Origin: Helichrysum umbraculigerum
Taxonomy: Eukaryota; Streptophyta; Magnoliopsida; Asterales; Asteraceae
Reading direction: 5' to 3'
Assembly (NCBI GenBank): GCA_949592205.1
Contig: CATIUR010000018.1
Location: 839,501-903,500, forward strand
Length of the DNA stretch: 64,000 bases
Positions 54,400 through 64,000 of this stretch are shown piece by piece. The notes beneath the pieces were generated by a model that saw only the letters and a list, made by a program, of their open reading frames with translations, ran no database searches and was not told the DNA's origin. A program made the translations under genes and the position numbers. The number at the start of each line of letters is the position of its first letter. Within the stretch, counting starts at the first letter, position 1.

Positions 54400-55779
54400 C
54401 TAGGGCCTAGAGTCAAGACGTTGGGCTAGCTGTCCTATCTGGGTCTCAAGATTTTTGAGAACGGCCAGTTGGTTCCTAATGAATAGGTCGGTTTGGTCCT
54501 GCCTAGCGCTAGTCTTTTGGTTAATTTGGTGCTGGCCTTGGATGAACTTAGTGAGGGTATCATCCGTACTAGTAATGGGCACTATGGTCTTAGAGGGTTC
54601 GGTCGATTGAGCTGCGTCGGGTGCAGTCAATGATAGTGGTTGGTTATAGGTGAGTTGGGGTTGTTGTTGGTAAGAAGGGTACCTAGGTTGGTAGTTGGGC
54701 TGAAAGGGTGGTTGGTTTCTAGGTGGGTATTGGGTGCCTCTAGTCCTAGGCGGAGAGGTTCGAGCGAAGCCAGGTGAATTTTGTTGGCGAGCTGGAAATT
54801 GAGCGTAGTAAACCGTTCTGTCAGCAGGATCCTCGTACTCAACCCGATAACTTTCTGTTGGGAGGTTGGCACAGTTCTGGCATGCCTGAACTTGATGGGC
54901 GTGCTGGGATGGTTTCTTCATTTCGCCGATCTGCTTCGTCAGGTGCTCGATCTTCTCTGTCAGAGACTTGATAGCTTCGGTCTGGAATGGATTGGGTGCA
55001 GCAATCGGTGCTGATGGTGAGGAATGCTCACCAGAGTTCCAGTCGTGATGGTGCATCGTCATATTCTCGATCAAGTTCCAAGCTTCCTCATTGGTGAGTT
55101 GCATGAAGTTGCCCTGAGCAGCAGCGTCAAGGGTAGTGCGATGGTTTGGAGCAAGACCGTTGTAAAATGTGCACAGCTGGCTGGTTTTCTCTATAAGGTG
55201 GTTAGGGCATTTGTTCAACAGACTCTTGTATCTCTCCCATGCTGTGTAGATAGACTCGTCATGAGCTTGGTGGAAGTTCATAATGTCATTCTTGTACTTG
55301 GTTTGCTTAGCCGGAGGAAAGTACTTAGTAAGGAATTTTGTAGCCATATCCGTCCAGGAGGTGATAGAGCCGGTCTCTAATCCCTCAAACCAAGTCAAAG
55401 CGTGGTGAGTAAGCGAATAGGGGAATAGGTATAAGCGGACTATATCCTGATCAACCCCGTTCTGCTTGTACGAGTTGGTAGTCTGAATGAATAAGTTGAT
55501 GTGGGCGTTAGGATCGTCATGGGGTAAACCGTGAAATTGACAGAATTCTTTGATAAGCTGAACGATATGATGTTTAAGCTCGAAGGACGCGCCGTCGATG
55601 ACCGGATAGCTGATGGGTCCACCTCGACCTTCAATTGATGGTTTGGTACTGTCGGCAAGCGTGACATGTGCAGCCATCGGTTGTCGGTTGCGGAAGCGTT
55701 TCTCCTTGCGGATCTTTCGGATGATCGTCTCAGGATTGGGTACGAAAATGAGAGATTCGAATCCGGATGATCGAGTCAA
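54400..55779 (-). CDS. Element D gag (capsid)
   Basis: 459 codons from ATG 55779 (MTRSSGFESL). Residues ~75-230 are a typical Retrotrans_gag capsid domain: FELKHHIVQLIKEFCQFHG, DPNAHINLFIQT, LFPYSLTHHALTWFEGLE, TKFLTKYFPPAKQTKYKNDI, AWERYKSLLNKCP, FYNGLAPNHR. At the position of a CCHC knuckle only CQNC remains, followed by TESY rather than His and Cys. The C-terminal ~60 residues form a helix-rich segment ending IGQLAQRLDSRP at a TAG that looks like a mutated CAG, after which the frame continues toward protease. Start chosen as the first ATG ~140 bases after the primer site. Confidence 0.88.
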   Translation of the reverse strand: MTRSSGFESLIFVPNPETIIRKIRKEKRFRNRQPMAAHVTLADSTKPSIEGRGGPISYPVIDGASFELKHHIVQLIKEFCQFHGLPHDDPNAHINLFIQTTNSYKQNGVDQDIVRLYLFPYSLTHHALTWFEGLETGSITSWTDMATKFLTKYFPPAKQTKYKNDIMNFHQAHDESIYTAWERYKSLLNKCPNHLIEKTSQLCTFYNGLAPNHRTTLDAAAQGNFMQLTNEEAWNLIENMTMHHHDWNSGEHSSPSAPIAAPNPFQTEAIKSLTEKIEHLTKQIGEMKKPSQHAHQVQACQNCANLPTESYRVEYEDPADRTVYYAQFPARQQNSPGFARTSPPRTRGTQYPPRNQPPFQPNYQPRYPSYQQQPQLTYNQPLSLTAPDAAQSTEPSKTIVPITSTDDTLTKFIQGQHQINQKTSARQDQTDLFIRNQLAVLKNLETQIGQLAQRLDSRP

Positions 55780-55896
55780 ATATCGTTGTGTGTTGTGGGA
55801 AGGAATTTTCGTCTGAACAAGGAAAATAAAACTAAACTACGGATATTTACTAGAAAGAAAAGTTCGTTTAGAACGTCTTCAGATCTTACGGCTGAC

Positions 55897-55914
55897 TCCC
55901 CGGCAGCGGCGCCA
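55897..55914 (-). other. Element D primer binding site (tRNA-Asp type)
   Basis: Minus strand TGGCGCCGCTGCCGGGGA, six bases after the 5' LTR; identical to element C. Confidence 0.9.
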
Positions 55915-55920
55915 AAAACT

Positions 55921-58334
55921 TGATCGTGTCAGGATCAGTGGGTTTTAAAATTTGTATTTGCGGGGCCTAAGTATACTCAATCACTATGGATGTACAGTGA
56001 TAAGTATGACCTAGGGTCGTTCTCTGAATCAGTGTATTATGGATCTTGGACGTAGAAGACGATCTATCAAACTAGTAATGGTTTTTAAAAGATAGTTGGA
56101 GGTTTTGTTTTGTTTTTGTTATACTTAGGCAGAAAATTTAAAATAAAGCGAATAAAATAAATGTAGATAGCAGATAATCTAGAGAGGGTGTTTGCTATGA
56201 TTTCGGTAGCCTTATTGATTGGAATGATGTATGATTTATGAAAACGTGTTCTAAAGGTTTGTATTTTATTTATTTCAGGTATCTGTGGAGTAAGCACTAG
56301 CCCCCTACTGATAGAGTTCTCGATCAGTATGTCACTGGGTGACTAGGCTATCCTGATTCTGATTGGAGTAGTTTATCCAGCCCACAACACTAAACGATGA
56401 AGGTATAGTGACCCTTATCTGGGATGAAACCCTGGGTGCATGAATAAGGCGACAAACCAACTCGATGTCTGACCTTTCTTAACCCCACAATAATACCTAA
56501 TTTAAGTAAAACATTTAAGACCAGGTTTATAGAGTGTGCTTGATTACTTTCTATTGATGGTTTGATGAGTCTGGGCGTTGGGTCATAATTCGGTGATTCA
56601 CATAGACCGAGAACAATGACTCTTTCCTTGATTACTACACTGTACTCCACTGAAAGTGTTTCCATTGATGAACCAAGGACCTAGTCGGTACCAGCTCTGC
56701 TGATCACAGATTTGCCGTTATTCCACAAGGCTTAGTAACTGCGGCTTTTCCTCGGCTTCCACGTATTAACTACACCGGAGGTGTTGTGGACGCTATACCG
56801 AGTAATCAGCCGTCTTATGGTACCTTACATTGCTTCATAAAGGCTAACCCAGACTACTTAACTAAGTTTGTATTTAAGCATAATATTATCCATCTATGAT
56901 ATAAACCATCCCTTACTTTTAAGTCCCAATAAATCCCTAACTTGTCGACAGTGTAATATTCACGTTCAGGTTAGAAAACCATATTTCCACGGGCATAGTG
57001 TACTTTGCGTTCAGAGTAGAAAGCAGTATTTCCACGGCTCAGTGTACTTAGTGTTCAGTTAGAAAACTATATTTCCATAATCACGGTGTACTTTATGTTC
57101 ACCGTGACGATGTACTTAGCGTTCATTTAGAAAGCGATGTTTACACGATTTAACAAATCAGACCATGTTCATGTTTGACACAGATAACTAAGTACCCTTG
57201 ATGAGGTTCGCGACGTCCCATCATTAAGGCCGTAATCACGTTTACTGGTCGAAAGGCGATTAGTTTGATAGGTTTAAAATCATAAATAGAAAGTGAATCA
57301 AAGCACTAATTTTCATAGCATCATTCCAACCAATTTACGACTAACTACATCATAGCAAACACGCAATATCACTACTCGCTAATCATGGCAACCAATCCTA
57401 AATCTAGCATGACAACAGTAATAACAATCATCATAATGAAATAGATAAAGGATAGATATAACCGTAAATAGAGCGTAGCTGTATACAACTTGAACGTTAC
57501 ACGAGCAGAACTTCTAGTACGCGCCAAGCGATATTACAATATTGCCCCTCTAACTAGCCGCTAATCTACTACTAATTATAACCTAATCTAGAGAGAGAGT
57601 AGTGAGAGAAAGTGTGTGTGAAGTGAATGGATGATTCTTGGTGGTGGATTGTTGAAAATGATGAAATGAGGCTTGTATATATAGGCAACGCACAACCGTA
57701 TCCGTAGACCGTATCCAAAACTTCAAACGCACAACCGTATCGCAAACCCGAATAAAAATCAGATTTTTATCGCCTAAACGCACGATACGGTTGAGCTAGG
57801 GCAAATACGGGAGAACTGGAGTGTATACGGTTGAGCGTAGGCCGTATACGGCTGAACTAGACCGTATACGGTTGAGCTTAGGCCGTATACGGTCTAGCTA
57901 GGCTGTATACGGTCTAGGTTTGGCCGTATACGGTCTAGACCAGGCCGTATACGGTCTAGCTCTCCCGTATGCTGATTCCTCGGTTCCTCGTTTCTTCGTT
58001 TGGACGTAACTTCTTCATCCGATGTCCGTTTTGAGCGTTCTTTATGTCCACGCGATCATAATTTCCTAAGGAAGAAAATGACATAAGTTAGAGGTCCTAA
58101 CTCGAAGCGTAGCTTTAAAATGTGCTAAAATGAGTGAACGGAATATTCAATGATCGTTTGTGCTCTGTTTTGCTCATTTTTAGGTTATTTTTGCTGATTC
58201 TTGAAACATCGTCTATATTTTAGCCCTTATGATGAAATGTAATGTTTAAATTCTTTTTTGAGTATTTTCATTAATAATCGGGCTAAAATGGTGAGATAAT
58301 GGCATACAAAAACATGACTTTTTGCGTGTCATCA
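55921..58334 (-). repeat. Element D 5' LTR
   Basis: 2414 bp. TATA motif GCCTATATATACAAGC on the minus strand (57686-57671) upstream of a typical transcribed region. The GTATACGG array at about 57695-57975 is more regular than in the 3' copy, which also lacks 8 bases near 49063. Confidence 0.93.
57695..57975. repeat. GTATACGG array in the D LTR
   Basis: About a dozen units of (C)CGTATACGGT(C/T)(T/G)AG(C/A), each containing the self-complementary CGTATACG core, spaced about 20 bases. The 3' LTR copy at 48780-49055 has lost several CG dinucleotides (CGTATAC to CATATAC). Confidence 0.88.
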
Positions 58335-59559
58335 GTGCTCGGCCCATCCCACATGGTAAGTGTGGTAGTGGACTCATGGGCATCCCAGCTGTCTGCTGTC
58401 TCATGGCTGTATAGATCCTAATCTGCATCTGCATAGACCAATACCAATAATCTGGACCTGGAGGTGCCCCGTAGTGGTAGATGTATGCGGGCACTCACGG
58501 TCTTGGGGCAGGAGTAGAAGGTCCTGTCCTAGTATGTGGTGGCACCACTGGTGGTGGTGGTGGGATGTCATCATCATCATCATCCTTATCATCATCACCC
58601 TCGTCATCATTATCATCGTCATCTGTATCTGAATCACTAGGTCCTTGCTGGCGTTTCCTTTTCTTTGTTTCCTTTGGCAGAACCAGGTCTGGTATCAACG
58701 TGTCAACTTTGTCAGGATCTGCTGCCCGTGCTTTGATGTAAACAGCACCATCTTTCGTGACCCGGAGTATTTCCATACTCCTAAGAAAATGGTAGTCGAG
58801 TGGCTTAGAGCTCCATCCTGATTTAAATCCCTCGACATCTGTTGTCCGAAGTAATCCCATCTTTCGGATCAATCTGGTAATTACTGAGCCCAAGTACAAT
58901 CTTTTCTAGCCAAAGCCTTTTTCTTCTAAAAGTCGCTGAGCAACTAAATAAGCAACCTGCATGTTTCTCTTGTCCAGAATACATGCCATAAGAGCGACAT
59001 CAAATCCAGAAAATCGACCGCTAGTCGTATGCTTCCCGTCAAATGAACAAGCTATGAGCTTGTGTAGGATCTGAAGGACTGGATCTCTGAGTAGGGTTGC
59101 CTTAATACCCGAGAAGTATGGTGTAGGTGACCATTGACTCCATGCTTCAGCATGTGTGGTTGCGATAGAAACAGAGGTGGCTTCAGTGATGAACATAGGT
59201 GATTGTATCTCTTCTGGCGTGTACAACTCTGGGTGGAGCGAGAACTGGGCGAGTGATAAAGTGTGCGGGCTGCCCATGTACTGAAATGAGATCGAACATT
59301 CTTCAATTCTCTACTTCTTCTGAAATTTGAAGGTGGTCATAAACTCAGTAACCATCTCCACATATACCTGCTCATTAATGCTAAATAATCTCTTGAATGA
59401 TTCAAACTGCTGCCCATCAACTGTATAGCTAAGTATGCTTTCGAGTCTTTGTTTAAATCCCAATGCTTGCATAATATTCCAGTCAATGTGCCTGAGACAC
59501 CCAAACTTCTTGTCTCTCCAGATACGTGACATCTTGTTGTAAGCTGGTGTGGCACTCAT
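58335..59559 (-). pseudogene. Element E env-like (Athila ORF1-type) protein, main part
   Basis: One frame starting MSATPAYNKMSRIWRDKKFG at 59559, with TAG at 59311-59313, TAG at 58906-58908 and TGA at 58495-58497. The readable core (RHIDWNIMQALGF, IEECSISFQYMGSPHTLSLA, LYTPEEIQSP, PVLQILHKLIACSFDGKHTT, LGSVITRLIRKMG) has the layout of the Athila ORF1/env-like family of plant Gypsy elements as I know it. A basic KKRKRQQ, an Asp-rich run and a proline-rich tail follow, then D interrupts the frame at the GTGCT duplication. Not a viral envelope in any demonstrated sense; no clear signal peptide or transmembrane helix. Confidence 0.72.
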
Positions 59560-60263
59560 GTAGGCTAAAGATCCTTGCTTTTAGTGAATGAAATGCAAAA
59601 ATGGAAGTACAACCGAGAAGTATATGCAACAAGGAGCTCGAAAGGACAAGAGTTTATGTAATTTGATGGAGTTTTGATGGTGGATTCATGGTGGTCATGG
59701 TATGGCCGATTTTTAGAGGGAGGAGGGAGGAAGATGAAGTTTGTTAGATGATTTGAATTATGGGGAGTTAAGGAGGTTCATAGTGGTCCTTTAGGGTACA
59801 TGTACTCACCCTAAGTATTATGGTACTCATATGGTCCCTAAGGTGAATTGAATGTTAAGTATTAATGTCTTAGATTAATTTCCAATGTCCCACTAATAAT
59901 GATGAGGAATCTTAAATATGTTACTTGTAACTAGTTACTTATTAGTCTCTTATTACGTTGTAAATAATTTAAGAAACGCGCAAATTTTTGCGGAACAATT
60001 AAAATCAACCTAAAATATTAAACTCACTCTATTTTTGGTGTTTTAAAAATCTTTGTCCGATGCGGGTTTATAGAATGTACAACTATTTGGGCAAAATGCT
60101 TTAAGAGATATACGTTCTTTTAGACGCGCGTGTCTTCAGACAATAATTTTAAAAACGTTTTTCTATTAAGGGAAACTTTCATAAATTTATTATATTATTA
60201 TGTTTATACTAAAATTTGCTCATTTAAAGTCGCGAGCCTTGACCGTTTTTGGAAGGAATTGTT
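59560..60263. other. No gene recognised
   Basis: AT-rich DNA between the env-like ORF and the X-like fragment. A short near-direct repetition of GGGTACATGTACTCACCCTAAG/ATGGTACTCATATGGTCCCTAAGG lies near 59795-59843. No coding frame, LTR end or target duplication could be placed, so the right border of E remains open. Confidence 0.5.
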
Positions 60264-61439
60264 TTAAGATTCGCTCCGATCCCTCCATAGGGAAAGGGTC
60301 GAGATTTGCTCCCTTAATCGAACATTTTTCGGCACAAAACATTTTGATAGCTCCCAGATGACATTGTAAACTAGAAAATGACGATCCTCTAAACCTTCTA
60401 GGATCTCTCGTTCCTCATACCCTAAATTGACAAGATCATCAATCAACTTATTGTACGCTTTCCTTATCTTCTTGGGATTTGATAGACCGTCGCGTTCTCA
60501 TTTGTTTTTGTAGTTCAGATTGTGAGTAAGTTTATTCACAGCTTCCATAAACGCATTCTCTTCCGGTGAATCAGGTTCTCCGGTTGTAGATTTAACTAGC
60601 TTACAGAGTTCACTAATTCCGGCTTTTTGTGTGGAAGTGAAGGGGTATTTGGTAAAGGTGAAGATTCGAACAAGCTTGACGTGAAGGTCTTTTCTTTTTT
60701 CAAAGAAGCTTGTGTCGATTCTTTCCTTTGTGGAATTAGGAAAAACTTCTCGCAATTTTGAGATTAGGTAAGAAGCGGGGTCAACAAAGAATGGAATCTT
60801 TCCAGGGATAATGATGGGAATCATCGGGTCCCGTTCTATCCAGAGCTCGAGTTCATTGATCATTGCGGTGACCTTATGATGGATTAATATCATGGATATT
60901 GGAAGGTAATCCATGTCGGCAAATGATTCAAAAAGTGGATCCAAATCCGCTATAAACTTCAGCTCTTGGTCTCTGAAATTGGTGAGAGTGCTTTCACATT
61001 CATGATTTGACAGGCGAAATAGAAACTCTACTTGTTTATTAAGACCGTTGATCTTTTCTCGTTGTTCGTATGAAAAGGGAAGATCGGAGGAGTTTAATTT
61101 CCTAACGAATGTCCTATAAACGTCTATTCTATGAGAAAGATTGAAAGATGCGCCTAGGGGGCATTCTTCAAAACAAGGGTTTTCTGGCTCGACTGATGGA
61201 ACTTTGTCCACCACTCGATAGATGGTGTACTTGTGTCCATATGTAAAGAATGGAGAGATGCCGTCATTATGAGAGTTTGACAAAGTGTTTCCATACACTG
61301 AAGTCTCAGGAATGAGGGTAATTAGGTCACACGTTTTCGGAGGTTTTACTTCATGATTTTCTTCGGGAAGATAATCGAAGTGGGTAGAATTTGGTGATTC
61401 AGGCAATTGCAAGGTTTGGGAGTGATCTTCTGGAGATGA
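60264..61439 (-). pseudogene. X-like protein fragment, unknown family
   Basis: About 390 codons in one frame with TGA at 60498-60500; the N-terminus is cut by an LTR at 61440 (the frame running on into the LTR is spurious). N-terminal part: CDLITLIPETSVYGNTLSNS and FFTYGHKYTIYRVVDKVP. The central part repeats a pattern also in element D X: VYRTFVRKLNSSDLPFSYEQ, HHKVTAMINELELWIERDP, IPGKIPFFVDPASYLISKLR, EVF, LVRIFTFTKYPFTSTQKAGI. No enzyme motif, signal peptide or membrane helix. Weakly similar halves (LPFSYEQREKI and YPFTSTQKAGI) suggest an internal duplication. It may belong to E or to another gag-PR-X element; I do not recognise it as a host gene. Confidence 0.55.
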
Positions 61440-62781
61440 TGTGACACCCCCAATTTTGGTCAGCGCAGTCAACGCGCGATTAGCGGAAGCATTAGAGTAA
61501 GCGGGGGTGCTGACGTGAACGTTGAACATCATGCCAGATCAGAGCTTATGATTATTGCTGAACAGTAAATTAAGATGCCATTTATGAATTTAGTTTGTAA
61601 CAAAGGAACTACGACTTGTTACCATTGTAGAATAGTATAAGAAAATATCATCTTTTATAAAATAGATAGTTTCCAACATAACAATTCGTGAGCATAATTA
61701 ATGTAAATCAATTAAACAAGAAATCTTTAATGTCCCACAATATGGCATCCTAATTAGTTGGGGGTCGCCTAACTCCATATGCGTGCAGTCTTATATGCGC
61801 TGCTAGTTACCTGAAAAACATATTAAAAATCGTCAACACATGGTTGAGTGAATTCACAGGTTTTTATATGTATGATTTGTTTAACCATATTCATTTAGTA
61901 AAGGAGTTGACAAGTAAGTCAAATAGAGTCGTTCACAACAGTTTGTAGGAAGGAAATATCTTACGAGTTGTTTATACGGCAGCATGTAAGTATACACAAA
62001 TAGATCACAATACAGTATGAAATCATCATATAATCAGTAGCACATAAGCAATTAAGTAGCACAGAGGCATCAAAGTAATTATAAACAGTTGTTGCATGTT
62101 ATAGCAAAACAGTTGTTATGTTTTTCACCCCGAGTTTTAAAAGCAATTAAAACAGTATAAAGGGGGCTGTGAACTCACAGTAGTAAATGCGATGTGATAG
62201 CTAGCAGGAGGTCGGCGCGCCCAAGGTATGTTAACCTATACGCACAATATGTATTAACATAAGTACTTTGATTGTCGATCAATTTATGTTAATAGTTTAT
62301 TTGTTTTGAGAAATTGTTGATCTCTTAATTTGTACTAGTTGTTGGTGACAACACGTGTTTGAAATATGTTATATTTCTCGAGTCGTATTTCTCATTACGT
62401 ATATATACATGTTCATTGTTGCGTATATATATAAAATTTCTATTCTGCTTCGATCGTACACATATATAATTGTCATGTATATATATGTATAAAATTATAC
62501 TTGTTGCATAAGTCATACGTTCGTTAAACGTAAGTTCCCTTTGTTAGGAAAAATGTTTGTTTGTGAATATATATGTAATATATTTCAATATTTGTATATG
62601 AATATATATACCATTTCAAGTATCGTAAATATATCTTTATATATATATGATTTAAATACGTTGTTTACGTATAAAATGTATAAATTGTCGCTTGTTAAGA
62701 AAACGTCCATTTGTGAATATAATATATTCAACCTCATGTTGAGAGTATACGTATGTGTATATATATAAAGTTTGTCTATCG

Positions 62782-62861
<80 letters not shown>

Positions 62862-64000
62862 TTATGATATAAATTTTCATTCATGTCGTAATGTTATAAA
62901 AGTTAATCATTCATTCTCGTGTAAAATTACTCGTTCCAAATATATAACCCGATTTAAGTTTGCGTTTTAAGAACTTCACAACCCGTTAGGCTTTGCCCAA
63001 TTTGTTTGGCCCATTTATAAAACTTAAACCATTGGGCTAGGCCCATCACTTAGCCCATTTATCTATTTGGGCCCAATTATAAATGTAAATCATTTTGGTC
63101 CATTTTATTTAACTCGTTTAGTCCAAACGTTCGGTCCAGACCCAACCCATTCAGCCCAGCCCAACTCACGGCCCAACCCAGTCCAACATCATTCGACCCA
63201 AGTACCCAGCCCATCACAGTTTGGCCCAGAAGACCCACAGCCCGCAGCCCAGCCGTTCGGCTTTGGGCTCTTAGCCGTTCGGCTCTAATGTACGAGTTCG
63301 GTTTGTTTTGGTTGTCACAGGCCAGCCAATCGATTTACAGGCCAGCCGATCGGTTCCATTCCTGATGATGCGTACTCTGTCCCGAAATCACATATATACA
63401 GGTTTTAATATTGGGTTTTAAATCCGTTTTTAGACTTCCAAATTGTCATAACATCATTTATATTGTATTTTAACAACTTATTATTACATATCAATATGTA
63501 CACATATATAAATTTTGGGTTTCCAAGGTTGGTTTTATAAAACCCTTTTCATGAGTAACCAATATGTTCATCAAATTGTAGTGTTATAGGTATAGATTTT
63601 AATATTATAACACTAAGTAAAACAAAATTTTACATAAAGAATTTAAAGGAGTATGATTTCCTTACAAAGTGTTATGATATAGATGATGACTACGATGAGA
63701 TGATGATGGTGAATAAAGGATGAGATGCTGGCTCTTCTTATGCTTCTGCTTTTGGTTCCTCTGCTTCGGCTCACAATAAGGAGCAATAATAATTGAATGT
63801 AGTTGTGGATTTGATCAAAATAAAAAAAAAAGAAAGGAAACGGTGGGTGTAAAATAACTCAAAAGAATGGGACGAGTATGGTGTAAATACAGGAGCCAGT
63901 TCCTCCAATAATTGAGGTTTGGTGCCAATATTTGGCCCGTAATTTCGAGTACGGGTATAATTTTAGCAATATAAAATATAATATTTTATATTTTCATTTT
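61440..64000 (-). mobile_element. Chromovirus-type LTR, runs to the window edge
   Basis: Begins TGTGACACCCCC and, read on the minus strand, ends with the same terminal hairpin as A and B, including the GCTTCCGC loop (61440-61511). Further in it follows the A LTR block by block (an ACCTG...TTCACAGGTTT(T/G)TATGT block, later a GATGATGATGGTGA block near 63690), so it probably extends past 64000. No primer site lies to the left, so it is a 3' LTR of an element outside the window or a solo LTR. An internal TGTCACA at 63313 could be an alternative end, but no target duplication supports it. Confidence 0.6.
62783..62862. repeat. (TA)n(TG)n microsatellite
   Basis: About 56 bases of alternating TA followed by about 20 of TG, inside the LTR at the right edge. 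Frames translated across it (runs of Ile-Tyr and Cys-Val) are artefacts. Confidence 0.95.

Larger units (their letters stand above)
47006..58334 (-). mobile_element. Element D: Athila-like element with gag-PR-X and no RT or integrase
   Basis: 11,329 bp on the minus strand, LTRs 55921-58334 (5') and 47006-49410 (3'), target duplication GTGCT (47001-47005, 58335-58339), tRNA-Asp-type primer site identical to that of C. The 6.5-kb interior encodes gag and an Athila-type protease, then continues as a long acidic frame (X) to 51812; no reverse transcriptase, RNase H or integrase motif is present in any frame. The last 2.4 kb before the 3' LTR is non-coding with conserved blocks. LTRs differ at about 40 sites (~1.7% by eye), some within the GTATACGG array. 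It is probably mobilised in trans by autonomous relatives. Confidence 0.92.
19580..59559 (-). mobile_element. Element E: Athila-like retrotransposon, host of B and D, 5' part not identified
   Basis: Inferred from three separated segments: an LTR at 19580-22119, 3' non-coding DNA at 22120-22233 and 44848-46470, and an env-like ORF at 46472-47005 and 58335-59559. Joining these across insertions B (TSD ATAAA) and D (TSD GTGCT) gives the same order of non-coding blocks as the 3' regions of C and D. LTR ends and the CTAAGTGTGGGAT polypurine motif match C. No gag, protease or pol of E and no 5' LTR can be seen to the right, so E is truncated, rearranged, or continues in an unrecognised form past 59.6 kb. 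Target duplication cannot be tested. Confidence 0.72.

Noticed and set aside
59560..61439. Missing nucleotide-binding exons of the ABCG gene on the far side of E
   Set aside because: No Walker A or ABC signature motif is readable there; the coding DNA present is the X-like fragment.
61440..61532. Upstream extension of the X-like frame (start MMFNVHV at 61532)
   Set aside because: It reads into the terminal hairpin of the LTR starting at 61440; the true N-terminus is lost.
62541..62970. Ile/Tyr-rich frames on both strands
   Set aside because: Translations of the (TA)n(TG)n microsatellite and surrounding AT-rich DNA.
61440..63319. A 1.88-kb solo LTR ending at the TGTCACA at 63313-63319
   Set aside because: Flanks GATGA and GGCCA do not match, and blocks similar to the A LTR continue past 63319, so a longer LTR reaching the window end is more likely.

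Overview
The window is eukaryotic, plant nuclear DNA and almost entirely repetitive. Evidence: spliced fragments of an ABCG half-transporter, an Arabidopsis-type (CCCTAAA)n tract, and several LTR retrotransposons with plant-type primer sites (initiator tRNA-Met and tRNA-Asp). Low GC intergenic DNA and the element types fit a eudicot; Asteraceae is a guess from general resemblance only. There is no bacterial-style gene organisation.

Layout. 1-4.6 kb: the 3' end of a chromovirus-type LTR, short repeats, a telomere-like tract, a small MITE, and the left terminal inverted repeat of a Mutator-like non-autonomous transposon (3770-15117). That transposon was split by element A, a young Ty3/Gypsy Tekay-type chromovirus on the minus strand (4633-14482, TSD GCCAA), whose polyprotein has two nonsense codons. 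15.1-19.6 kb: a Harbinger-like MITE and a broken ABCG transporter (minus strand; only the 3' exons), with a 518-bp TRIM element inside one exon.

19.6 kb to at least 59.6 kb is a nested stack. Element E (Athila-like, minus) supplies the left LTR (19580-22119), the 3' non-coding region and a broken env-like ORF. Element B (Tekay-type, plus, 22234-44847, TSD ATAAA) sits in E's 3' non-coding region; its gag-pol frame is open and it carries an extra 5' ORF for a coiled-coil protein. Element C (Athila-like, plus, 24741-36844, TSD CTAGA) sits in B's leader. Element D (Athila-like, minus, 47006-58334, TSD GTGCT) sits in E's env-like ORF. D has gag and protease but no reverse transcriptase, RNase H or integrase; in their place its frame continues into an acidic protein of unknown family, called X here. 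60264-61439 holds a second, separate X-like coding fragment, cut by another chromovirus LTR (61440 to window end).

How the parts relate. A, B, the 1-313 fragment and the LTR at the right edge share a terminal hairpin with a conserved GCTTCCGC loop. C, D and E share primer site, LTR termini, and conserved non-coding blocks with hairpins upstream of the 3' LTR, so D could plausibly use pol proteins from relatives such as C. Best candidates for something undescribed: the gag-PR-X organisation and its X domain, the 5' coiled-coil ORF of B, the conserved 3' RNA-like blocks, and family-specific palindromic arrays in the LTRs. All coordinates, divergence counts and homology calls were made by eye; no database search was run.
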